A stretch of 36,451 bases of DNA from the NCBI GenBank assembly GCA_024226255.1, contig JAAELU010000239.1, positions 1 through 36,451 of the forward strand. The letters are read 5' to 3'. The notes beneath the pieces were generated by a model. That model ran no database searches. It was not told the origin of the DNA and worked only from the letters and a program-made list of their open reading frames with translations. The position numbers and the translations under genes were made by a program. Below, in pieces: positions 1-6,488 of the stretch. This stretch comes from a bacterium. GTDB lineage: Bacteria; Actinomycetota; Acidimicrobiia; Spongiisociales; UBA5794. Every line of letters begins with the position of its first letter. Position 1 is the first letter of the stretch.

Positions 1-354
1 CGCCGTACCGCCTTTGACCGTGAGGTCGCTGCCGTTGATGACAGTCTCAACACCCGAAACGATGCCGATGCCGGTGACGGCACGAGCACCCAGGGAGTCG
101 TCGGTATTCCATCCCGCCAGCGGTGTCAGCTCGAGGAATGGGATATCGGAGTCGATCAGCGCTTCGATGCGCTCCCGCACCAGCATCTTGCCCCGGTCGC
201 GGTGGCGGGTGACTCGCCGATCCCCACCGACTGTCGGCAGGCTGCGATGGAGTTCTCCGATGTTTTCCACCGCGGCGAGCATCGCATCGCGGTTCGATGC
301 ATACTCGGAGGAACCCTTGTCGATATGGCTGCCGATGACCTGCACGTCAGCCAC
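1..354 (-). CDS. Acyl-CoA carboxylase carboxyltransferase (beta) subunit, N-terminal part
   Basis: First 118 codons of the beta subunit of a biotin-dependent acyl-CoA carboxylase, cut by the window edge. The family transfers carboxyl groups from biotin to an acyl-CoA such as methylcrotonoyl-CoA. Visible signatures are RHRDRGKMLVRERIEALID, PFLELTPLAGW, GARAVTGIGIVSG and SDLTVKGGT, in the order seen in methylcrotonoyl-CoA/geranyl-CoA carboxylase beta chains. The GTG start at 354 is the first possible start after an in-frame TGA at 424-426 and has GGTGGAG just upstream; the overlapping ATG belongs to another frame. It diverges from the RTX gene that starts at 503. The substrate cannot be assigned from the N-terminus alone; methylcrotonoyl-CoA is the best guess by resemblance. 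Confidence 0.85.
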   Translation of the reverse strand, partial: MADVQVIGSHIDKGSSEYASNRDAMLAAVENIGELHRSLPTVGGDRRVTRHRDRGKMLVRERIEALIDSDIPFLELTPLAGWNTDDSLGARAVTGIGIVSGVETVINGSDLTVKGGTA

Positions 355-502
355 ATTACTCCACCGACCGAGCGCTCGCTCGGGACATTCGGCCGATCCG
401 GGCTCGGCTTCGTTGCGTCGCTCCGCTCATGCCGGCCGATTCTGAATTGAGCCGCGGCGGGTCCATTGCCTATGGTCAAGTGGGGCTATGAGGAGTGAGG
501 GA

Positions 503-1885
503 ATGGCTGCAACATGGTTTTTGGACTCTATTCGGTCGCGGCGGCTGCATTTGTTGACTTCCGCTTTTGTGCTCGTCGCGGCACTCGTGGCGGTTTCTTC
601 GCCTGCTGAGGCTCAGGTTGGCATCTGGGTGCGTGACGATGCGCGAATAATTGGGGGCACAACGACGGGATACACCTCCTATCTGGGTCCCGCGGGCGGC
701 AACGTTGAGCGGGTAGTCCATACCAATGCCGGCGATGATCCCGGCCTGGCGGTCTACGACATTGCGTGGGATCAGCCTCCGCTGACTGTGAATCCAGGTG
801 CGACAAAGAAGGTCGGCATCTCGCTCGATGTCAGTTCCATTGACTACGAGGGAACGTTCGGTTCCCGCCTGAGCGCGACTGGATATGTCGACAACACGTA
901 CCAATCGTGGACCAACGGCGTCTTTCCCCATGTGGATATGAGCTGTTCGGGTGGGTCCTGCACCACGGATCCTGCAGGAGCCAGCGCGGGTTCGATAGAC
1001 CTCTCTCTGGGGACTGGCACTACCGACGGTCAGATCAAGACGTTTCAGTGGTCGATTCTCAACTGTGGCGACGCCTGCGCTGTGGAGTGGGATTACATCT
1101 GGGATTCCGACGGATCGGGCGGCGGCAACACTCATTGTGATGGCTTGCGTGTCACCATTGGTCCAGATGATCGAACTGCCGACGGAAACCTCATCGGAAC
1201 CTCGCTCGACGATGTGATAGTGGGTACCGATGATCTCGACTTCATTGATGGCAAAGGCGGCGACGATGTCATCTGCGGGCTTGGTGGCGGCGACATCATC
1301 AAGGGGGGAGGTGGCGACGACCGCATCTTCGGCGGCAAGGGCGCCGACACCATTCGCGGTGAAGGCGGACGAGACACCATCGAGGGCAACAAAGGTAACG
1401 ACAAGCTTCTTGGCGGAACCAAAAAGGACACGATCAAGGGTGGCTCCGGCGACGATCGCATCGAAGGCAATTCCGGCAACGACATTCTCAAGGGCGGCGA
1501 CGGCCATGACAAAATCTTCGGCGGCACGGGTGGTGACAGAATCGAAGGTGGTGCCCATTCGGACTTGCTCTATGGCTACGGAATCCACGGCAACGGCTCG
1601 GTGCCTGACGGGGGCGACACCATGTATGGCGGATCTGGAAACGACTTCATGTGGGGAGGCAAGGGCGAGGACACGATGCGAGGAGAAAGTGGCCAGGACT
1701 ACATGTTGGGCCATGGGGGCGACGACAGGATCTACGGTGGGGGCAATGGCGATGACCTCTATGGAAACGCGGGCGACGACAAACTCTGGGGCGGCTCCGG
1801 CCTGAACGGCCTGGACGGCGGCGGCGGTCACGACGGCTGCATCAACGCCGGTGACTTCATTCGCAGCTGCGAGTACTCGCTGTAG
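503..1885 (+). CDS. Secreted RTX-type calcium-binding repeat protein
   Basis: Exported protein of about 460 residues. An N-terminal signal peptide (hydrophobic run TSAFVLVAALVAVSS, cleavage probably after AEA) is followed by a roughly 190-residue domain with no family I recognise, containing a Cys-rich segment (SCSGGSCTT, NCGDAC). From about residue 230 to 440 there are many glycine/aspartate nonapeptides of the GGxGxDxxx type (GGDGHDKIFGGTGGD is typical), the calcium-binding beta-roll of hemolysin-type proteins. It ends with a CINAGDFIRSCE motif, like the second RTX protein at 6489. I chose ATG 503 over the in-frame ATG 488 because AGGAG lies at proper spacing before 503. No catalytic domain is visible, so a structural, adhesive or calcium-dependent surface role is inference. 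Confidence 0.88.
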   Translation: MAATWFLDSIRSRRLHLLTSAFVLVAALVAVSSPAEAQVGIWVRDDARIIGGTTTGYTSYLGPAGGNVERVVHTNAGDDPGLAVYDIAWDQPPLTVNPGATKKVGISLDVSSIDYEGTFGSRLSATGYVDNTYQSWTNGVFPHVDMSCSGGSCTTDPAGASAGSIDLSLGTGTTDGQIKTFQWSILNCGDACAVEWDYIWDSDGSGGGNTHCDGLRVTIGPDDRTADGNLIGTSLDDVIVGTDDLDFIDGKGGDDVICGLGGGDIIKGGGGDDRIFGGKGADTIRGEGGRDTIEGNKGNDKLLGGTKKDTIKGGSGDDRIEGNSGNDILKGGDGHDKIFGGTGGDRIEGGAHSDLLYGYGIHGNGSVPDGGDTMYGGSGNDFMWGGKGEDTMRGESGQDYMLGHGGDDRIYGGGNGDDLYGNAGDDKLWGGSGLNGLDGGGGHDGCINAGDFIRSCEYSL

Positions 1886-1929
1886 GGCGACCCCGCTTTT
1901 GCGACCGTATCTCACCGGCTGTCGGAGAG

Positions 1930-2076
1930 GAAACCCCCAGGCCTTCTGCCTGGGGGTTCTTCGTAGCGGGGGGTGGGATTTGAACCTGTCAAGGTCTCGA
2001 GCAAGGCCGATACCGGCGCCCCGCGGCGGTCGTGTCCACATGGGGCGCATGTAGCAGCGCGCCAGGGGCGCCCAGT
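1930..2076. repeat. Direct repeat copy A, upstream of the Fic gene
   Basis: About 147 bp that recur at 3547-3692 with only a handful of differences and a 1-nt length change. In order on the plus strand it holds a strong hairpin, TAGCGGGGGGTGGGATTTGA (reverse complement of a tRNA T-arm and acceptor 3' strand), a GTCAAGGTCTCGAGC block, and a GC-rich block containing ACATGGGGCGCATGT. The sequence from 2077 to 2222, between this copy and the Fic promoter region, contains nothing I can identify. Confidence 0.9.
1932..1958. terminator. Bidirectional hairpin terminator in repeat A
   Basis: Perfect 11-bp stem AACCCCCAGGC / GCCTGGGGGTT with loop CTTCT, ending in TT on either strand. It lies 46 nt after the stop of the RTX gene and would end its transcript. 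In the repeat it stands next to a tRNA 3'-end fragment, the same arrangement as the intact tRNA-fMet and its own terminator at 6190-6318. Confidence 0.75.
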
Positions 2077-2222
2077 CTCGGCGATTTATGCCGGTGATGT
2101 CTGGTTCGTGCGGGTGTCGCCTGACGCATCTCGTATTGGCCCTCAATGTCGGAGCGTTCGGCTTGGTGACATCCAGCTCCGTCAGGATTCGTTTGACGGC
2201 TGTTTGACCCAACAGTTTGTCG

Positions 2223-2285
2223 GTTTACCTAATTGAGTCCGTTTACAAAGCAAGGATTGCTTTACTTACTTAAATAGGGTATTTT
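2223..2285 (+). promoter_or_regulatory. AT-rich promoter/operator region of the Fic gene
   Basis: A sharp AT-rich island in otherwise GC-rich DNA. It contains a perfect inverted repeat AAAGCAA-GGA-TTGCTTT at 2247-2263, two direct GTTTAC motifs at 2223 and 2241 (18-bp spacing), and TAAATA or TATTTT as possible -10 boxes at 2271 and 2280. The palindrome is positioned as an operator. Binding by the winged-helix C-terminus of the downstream Fic protein is a guess; the exact promoter elements are not certain. Confidence 0.5.
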
Positions 2286-2296
2286 GGGAAGGCAAC

Positions 2297-3484
2297 ATGA
2301 CCGGCACACAGCCAACCGGAAGATACGACACGCGCCCCTGGGCCTCGACGATTGATCGTCACCTGGACGGCGAAATCCGAGTGTTCATTCCTGCCATCCT
2401 TCGCGGTGCTTTCAACGCTGGAGACCTCGAAGCTCTCAACAACGTTGAACAACGGCTCGCTGACGTCAACGCCAATCCTGCTCTCACCCGGGTCGGCCCC
2501 ATCCTCACGAGGTCCGAAGGAATCGCCTCTTCCCGAATCGAGGGCTTGGCCATGTCGACCCGGCGCATCTACGAAGCCAAGCAGCGCCCGCAAGACGTTG
2601 CAGATCGATTCGCCACCCAGATTGTCGGGAATATGGATGTGATGACCGAGGTCCTGAGCAGAAGCGATGAACCCCTTTCCCCCAATGACCTCCACCGCTG
2701 GCACCGGGCTGTCATGCGATCGGAATCGCAGCCCGCCATCGCGGTCGGCTCCTACCGCGAAGTGCAGAGCTGGATCGGAGGACGGGCAGATACGCCTGTG
2801 GGCGCAGACTTCGTGCCTCCTCCACCGGAGCTAATCGAGACCCTTATGGATGATCTGATCCGATTCAGCAATGAGCGCACACTCTCACCAATCATCCAGG
2901 CGGCCATCGTTCACGCGCAATTCGAGACGATCCATCCCTATGGAGACGGCAATGGCCGCGTCGGCCGAGCACTCCTCTACCGGATCCTCGCCTCGCGTGG
3001 CGCAATCCGAAATACGGCCCCGCCGATCAGTCCGATCATCGTCAAAGATCGCCAGCCATATATCGCGGGACTCACGGCCTACAGGAACAGTCAGCCATCG
3101 GTTTGGGTGGATACCTTCGTTCAACTACTCGACAGCGCCTGCGGCTACAGCCTTCTCATCGCCGCGCGCCTCGCGGATCTCAATGAATCCTGGGCTGAGC
3201 GGGTCAGCGATATCAGACGCAGTGCCGTCGACCACCAGATCGTCGCTTGTCTGTTCGAGCAACCAGTACTCGACGCCAAACACGTTGCCGAGAAATTCGA
3301 CATATCGACGGTCGCCGCACGCGACGCACTCGAGCGACTCGACAAGCGTGGCGTACTCGCAGAACGCCCACTACGCAAAGGGCGAAGGGGTCGACCCGCC
3401 AGAGTGTTCGAAGCAACGGAACTCTTCGACCTACTCGACGAGGACCCACAAACCCTTGCCGCACAACAAAGGCAGACCGAATAA
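2297..3484 (+). CDS. Fic family protein (AMP-transferase) with winged-helix C-terminus
   Basis: Fic/DOC-superfamily enzyme of 395 residues, the class that usually transfers AMP from ATP to a Ser, Thr or Tyr hydroxyl of a target protein. The catalytic loop HPYGDGNGRVGR lies at residues 213-224 with the catalytic His and all phosphate-binding residues intact. An N-terminal inhibitory motif S-x-x-x-E-G (Ser78, Glu82, Gly83) marks a self-inhibited class II Fic protein in which the Glu blocks the gamma phosphate of ATP. Residues about 310-375 resemble a winged helix-turn-helix (AKHVAEKFDISTVAARDAL) ending in a basic tail, giving the common Fic_N-Fic-wHTH layout. GGGAAGG precedes the ATG. The gene stands alone between direct repeats 1930-2076 and 3547-3692, which suggests acquisition as a module. 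No antitoxin gene is adjacent, consistent with cis inhibition. Confidence 0.93.
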   Translation: MTGTQPTGRYDTRPWASTIDRHLDGEIRVFIPAILRGAFNAGDLEALNNVEQRLADVNANPALTRVGPILTRSEGIASSRIEGLAMSTRRIYEAKQRPQDVADRFATQIVGNMDVMTEVLSRSDEPLSPNDLHRWHRAVMRSESQPAIAVGSYREVQSWIGGRADTPVGADFVPPPPELIETLMDDLIRFSNERTLSPIIQAAIVHAQFETIHPYGDGNGRVGRALLYRILASRGAIRNTAPPISPIIVKDRQPYIAGLTAYRNSQPSVWVDTFVQLLDSACGYSLLIAARLADLNESWAERVSDIRRSAVDHQIVACLFEQPVLDAKHVAEKFDISTVAARDALERLDKRGVLAERPLRKGRRGRPARVFEATELFDLLDEDPQTLAAQQRQTE

Positions 3485-3546
3485 CCGAGGTCGCAGTTTG
3501 ACACGGTTCGCACCTCGCACTCCGCTTCACTCCCCCACCCCAAACA

Positions 3547-3692
3547 GAAACCCCCAGGCCTTCTGCCTGGGGGTTCTTCGTAGCGGGTGTGAGATTTGAA
3601 CCTGTCAAGGTCTCGAGCAAGGCCGATACCGTCGCCCCGCGGCGGTCGTGTCCACATGGGGCGCATGTAGCAGCGCGCCAGGGACGTCCAGT
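3547..3692. repeat. Direct repeat copy B, downstream of the Fic gene
   Basis: Second copy of the 1930-2076 repeat, same orientation, starting 62 nt after the Fic stop codon. Differences from copy A are few, for example GGGTGTGAGATTTGA for the GGGGGGTGGGATTTGA of copy A, and ACGTCC for GCGCCC near the right end. Together the copies enclose the Fic gene with a period of about 1617 bp. Confidence 0.9.
3549..3575. terminator. Hairpin terminator in repeat B, after the Fic gene
   Basis: Same perfect 11-bp stem and CTTCT loop as at 1932-1958, located 64 nt after the Fic stop. The Fic gene is thus bracketed by two identical terminators and would be transcriptionally insulated. Confidence 0.75.
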
Positions 3693-3860
3693 TCCTGTGG
3701 CCGACAAGAACTGAACCTACGACCTTCGGGATATGAGCTAGGCCGATACCGGCGCCCTGCGGCGGTCTTGTCCATATGGGGCGCATGTAGCAGCGCGCTA
3801 GGGGCGCTCAGTTCCTGTGGCCGACAAGAACTGAACCTACGACCTTCGGGATATGAGCCC
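3621..3860. repeat. Two tandem 120-bp units with tRNA-fMet-like segments
   Basis: Units 3621-3740 and 3741-3860 have a period of exactly 120 bp and differ at roughly ten positions. Each starts GGCCGATACC, contains ACATGGGGCGCATGT (or ATATGGGG...), and ends with GAACCTACGACCTTCGGGAT followed by ATGAGC. That end is the reverse complement of an anticodon-to-T-arm segment nearly identical to the intact tRNA-fMet at 6245-6318. Copy A (1930-2076) holds only the first part of a unit. The remaining gene-free DNA, 3861-3924, has no feature I recognise. Confidence 0.88.
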
Positions 3861-3924
3861 ATTTGGTCTCGTCCCGCCAGAGGTGAAGTTGGGCGACACA
3901 CGACAGGGCATCCCCACCGCAGTT

Positions 3925-4779
3925 TCACACGACTAGCTGCAGCGCCCTTTGGGTTGCGGGTACGTACGATCCGCCGAATTTGATGGAATGAACGACAAGA
4001 GGAGCCAGCTGGTGGAGCGGGATTCGACTCTCCCAGTCGGCAGCCAGCGGAGCTACCTCGGCGTATGCGGCGTAGCACTCGTGGCCAAACCCGCCGAACA
4101 GCCGCATCATTGCGAGGTCGAACTCACGGTGACCGCCGTGCGCTGCGGGGTCGATCAGCCAGCTCACTCCCCCGCTCCCGACGAGTCGGTTGCCGCCCCA
4201 CAGGTCGCCGTGAAGACGTGAGGGGGGCTCGGTAGGGCCAACCAGGTCCGCGATGTGGTCGGCCACCTGCTCGAGGCGGCGGATCGCCGAGGTCGGCAAG
4301 GCACCGGCGTCGGCGGCAAGCCGGGCCAGCGGGCGCAGCCGACTGTGGGCGTAGAACTCCGCCCACGTGGCCGCCGGCTCGTTGGGAAGCCCCCGGCTCC
4401 CGGTGCTGCGCCGGTCTTCCCTCCCGAAGCACGGTGAGCCGGAAGCATGCAGCGCAGCGAGCGAGCGCCCGAAGTCGGCCTCCGTCGATTGGTGCGGGTT
4501 CCCGGGCTCTATCCATTCGAGGACGAGCACGGCGGGATCGTCCGAGACGGCCAGCACCTCCGGCACGGGAACGGCCGACGCCTCGTGCAACCATGCCAGC
4601 CCGGCGGCCTCGGTGACGAAGAACTCGGGCGGTGCGTCACGTTTTGTCTTGGCGAACACCCTGTCGCCGCTTCCTAACCACGCTTGAAATGAGTCGGCAA
4701 CGTCACCACCGCCCAGGGGCGCGAGGAAGACAATGTCCTCGTCCATGAGGTTGCTGAGAATTGCTCGGAAGTCGCTCAC
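3925..4779 (-). CDS. Fructosamine kinase family protein
   Basis: Cytoplasmic kinase of 284 residues in the fructosamine-3-kinase/YniA family, related to aminoglycoside phosphotransferases. The family phosphorylates sugars attached to protein amines so that they fall off (deglycation). Visible motifs: PLGGGDVADSF as the nucleotide-binding start, LVLEWIEPG as hinge, LHGDLWGGN as catalytic loop with its Asp and Asn, and WLIDPAAHGGHREFDLAMM with the metal-binding Asp followed by the typical RLFGGF. The GTG start gives normal family length; an ATG 11 codons in (MDEDIVFLAPLGG) is an alternative. It stands alone, transcribed toward the repeat region and away from the LOG gene. The substrate in vivo is not shown by the sequence. 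Confidence 0.9.
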   Translation of the reverse strand: MSDFRAILSNLMDEDIVFLAPLGGGDVADSFQAWLGSGDRVFAKTKRDAPPEFFVTEAAGLAWLHEASAVPVPEVLAVSDDPAVLVLEWIEPGNPHQSTEADFGRSLAALHASGSPCFGREDRRSTGSRGLPNEPAATWAEFYAHSRLRPLARLAADAGALPTSAIRRLEQVADHIADLVGPTEPPSRLHGDLWGGNRLVGSGGVSWLIDPAAHGGHREFDLAMMRLFGGFGHECYAAYAEVAPLAADWESRIPLHQLAPLVVHSIKFGGSYVPATQRALQLVV

Positions 4780-4966
4780 AGGTCCCGAGTATGGCCGACG
4801 GCCGTCCGGCCCTCTGCATGCACGGCACGCAGCGCGAGGTCCTCCATCCGTCCTTGCTCACAAGGGACGTCGCTCAACAGGAATACCGCATGGCCGGATC
4901 AAGTGGCGCAGCCCCTCCTCGGCGTAGGATTAGTGGCGAGTCATTTTCAAGTGAGAGGTGTCGCTC

Positions 4967-5920
4967 ATGAAAGAGTTAGAGCGACCGGAAGCCCCGAATC
5001 TCCAGTCGGGCCCCGCCCCCGCTCCGGCCAAGCCACACCAGCCGAGTCCGGCTGGCGGGGACTCAGAGGCGCACCTGCGGCTGGAGGCGATTCTCTCCAG
5101 CCCGACGTATCTCCAGTCCAATCGCGACGCGGAGTTCCTCGAGCGGCCCGCGGTACGAGGCGTGAGACTCCAGATCGATTACCTCAAGCCGGAGATACTT
5201 CTCGAAGAGCACGGCGTCGAACACACCATCGTGGTGTTCGGCAGCACCAGGATCGTCGAACCTGCCACCGCGCAGCGGAAGGTCGATGAGCTCCGAGCGG
5301 AGATCGCCGAGACTCCAGGGGACTCCGAGCTGGAACGACGGTTGGCCGTCGCTGAGCGACTGCTGGCCAAGAGCGGCTACTACGACCTTGCCCGCCAACT
5401 TGGACATCTCATCGGCGAGGCCGGCAAGGGCCCGCTCGACAGCCGGGTGGTCCTCGTCACCGGCGGCGGTCCCGGGATGATGGAAGCGGCCAACCGGGGA
5501 GCCTTCGACATCGGGGCGGAGACAGTCGGCCTCAACATCTCGCTCCCGTACGAGCAGTATCCGAATCCCTACATCACTCCCGAACTCTCATTCCAGTTCC
5601 ACTACTTCGCCCTGCGCAAGCTGCATTTCCTTCTCCGGGCCAAAGCCCTGGTGGCGTTCCCGGGCGGCTACGGCACTTTCGACGAGCTGTTCGAGACATT
5701 GACTCTGATACAGACGCGGACGATTTCGCCGGTGCCCGTGGTTCTGGTGGGTCGAGACTATTGGCGGCAAGCGTTCGACATCGACTTCCTCGTCGATGAA
5801 GGCGTCGTCGACCCGGAGGACCGGGATCTGTTCTGGTACGCCGAGACAGCGGACGAGATCTGGCAGAGCATCCTCGATTGGCACGAGGCGACCGGAGCAC
5901 CCCTGCTTGTTGACGATTGA
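4967..5920 (+). CDS. LOG family protein, nucleotide 5'-monophosphate phosphoribohydrolase-like (TIGR00730)
   Basis: Soluble Rossmann-fold protein of about 317 residues. LOG enzymes remove ribose phosphate from cytokinin nucleotides or purine monophosphates. The two hallmark motifs are intact: GGGPGMMEAANRGA near residue 166 and PGGYGTFDELFE near residue 232. The protein is longer than the basic 190-residue family: it has an N-terminal extension of about 80 residues and a helical insertion (KVDELRAEIAETPGDSELER) between the first strand VVFGSTR and the VTGGGPG motif, as in the long bacterial subgroup. ATG 4967 is preferred over GTG 4958 because GAGAGG would lie directly against the GTG. No neighbour points to a pathway, so plant-hormone-like signalling should not be assumed; nucleotide salvage is equally possible. 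Confidence 0.88.
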   Translation: MKELERPEAPNLQSGPAPAPAKPHQPSPAGGDSEAHLRLEAILSSPTYLQSNRDAEFLERPAVRGVRLQIDYLKPEILLEEHGVEHTIVVFGSTRIVEPATAQRKVDELRAEIAETPGDSELERRLAVAERLLAKSGYYDLARQLGHLIGEAGKGPLDSRVVLVTGGGPGMMEAANRGAFDIGAETVGLNISLPYEQYPNPYITPELSFQFHYFALRKLHFLLRAKALVAFPGGYGTFDELFETLTLIQTRTISPVPVVLVGRDYWRQAFDIDFLVDEGVVDPEDRDLFWYAETADEIWQSILDWHEATGAPLLVDD

Positions 5921-6040
5921 CCTGGGCTGGGTCCGCGAGCATACGTCCGCCGACGGGCACCGGATCCAGCTCATCGCCGGTGCTCTTCCCGTTTCAGGTT
6001 TTGTTGGCCCAGTTGTCGGCGGTGGGCCCGAACTCACTCA

Positions 6041-6244
6041 ATCAGTGCTGCCGAGACGTCGATCGGCCGAACCCACATCACCACGCTCATCGACAACCTC
6101 GACATCCGAATCATCGACCCCGCCACCGGAGAATTCCTCCGCCACCTAACCCTTGACCCCACACGCAACTACCAACCCCAACCCAAAAAGAAACCCCCAA
6201 ACCGTAGGTTCAAGGGTTTCCAATGTCTCGCGACATCACATTCG

Positions 6245-6247
<3 letters not shown>
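6041..6247 (+). pseudogene. C-terminal remnant of an IS481-family transposase
   Basis: In one frame the DNA reads SIGRTHITTLIDNLDIRIID and then PATGEFLRHLTLDPTRNYQP, the typical C-terminal tail of IS481-type integrase-core transposases of Actinobacteria (GIGRTH...DLDIRVID...TGELLRQLTLDPTRDYQP). Nothing upstream of about 6041 continues the protein, and the catalytic DDE region is absent, so this is a broken copy. The frame runs on to a TAG at 6245-6247, which lies inside the 3' end of the tRNA-fMet gene on the other strand. The rest of the gap, 5921-6040, has no recognisable content. Confidence 0.7.
6190..6220 (-). terminator. Terminator downstream of tRNA-fMet
   Basis: On the minus strand GAAACCC ... 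GGGTTTC (7 bp) encloses an inner AACC/GGTT stem, 25 nt after the tRNA 3' end. The placement matches the hairpin next to the tRNA fragments in the repeats at 1930 and 3547, although the stem sequence differs. Confidence 0.5.
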
Positions 6248-6318
<71 letters not shown>

Positions 6319-6488
6319 TCGCTTGTGGGCGAGATTGTAACACCGTCCCCGGCACTGGATTCCCGGGCCGTGGTCAGCGCCGACTGCACCCCGTCTACCC
6401 AAAATGGATCACCTGCCGAAAGCCTCTCCCCCGCGCCGGTAAGGCCGCTTAGCGTTTAACAAGAGACTTCTAGTTAGGGGGACTCGCT

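Noticed and set aside
1200-1830. Regular short repeats that could suggest a CRISPR array
   Set aside because: They are in-frame 27-bp codon repeats for calcium-binding nonapeptides, without conserved repeat/spacer structure.
476-2212. Long minus-strand open frame of 578 codons opposite the RTX gene
   Set aside because: It mirrors the GGxGxD repeats (regular Val/Asp/Ala pattern), lacks a domain and runs through the repeat and terminator; a shadow of the real gene. Its upstream stretch (about 2077-2212, TAVKRILTELDV) vaguely recalls a transposase helix but is too weak to call.
1930-3692. Reading the Fic gene and repeats as an integron gene cassette with attC sites
   Set aside because: The repeats lack GTTRRRY core sites and the imperfect-palindrome layout of attC; tRNA-derived sequence explains them better.
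3605-4078. Frames on both strands containing RQELNLRPSGYE-like peptides
   Set aside because: This peptide is the usual spurious translation of tRNA-like DNA; here it comes from the tandem tRNA-fMet-like units, not from a gene.
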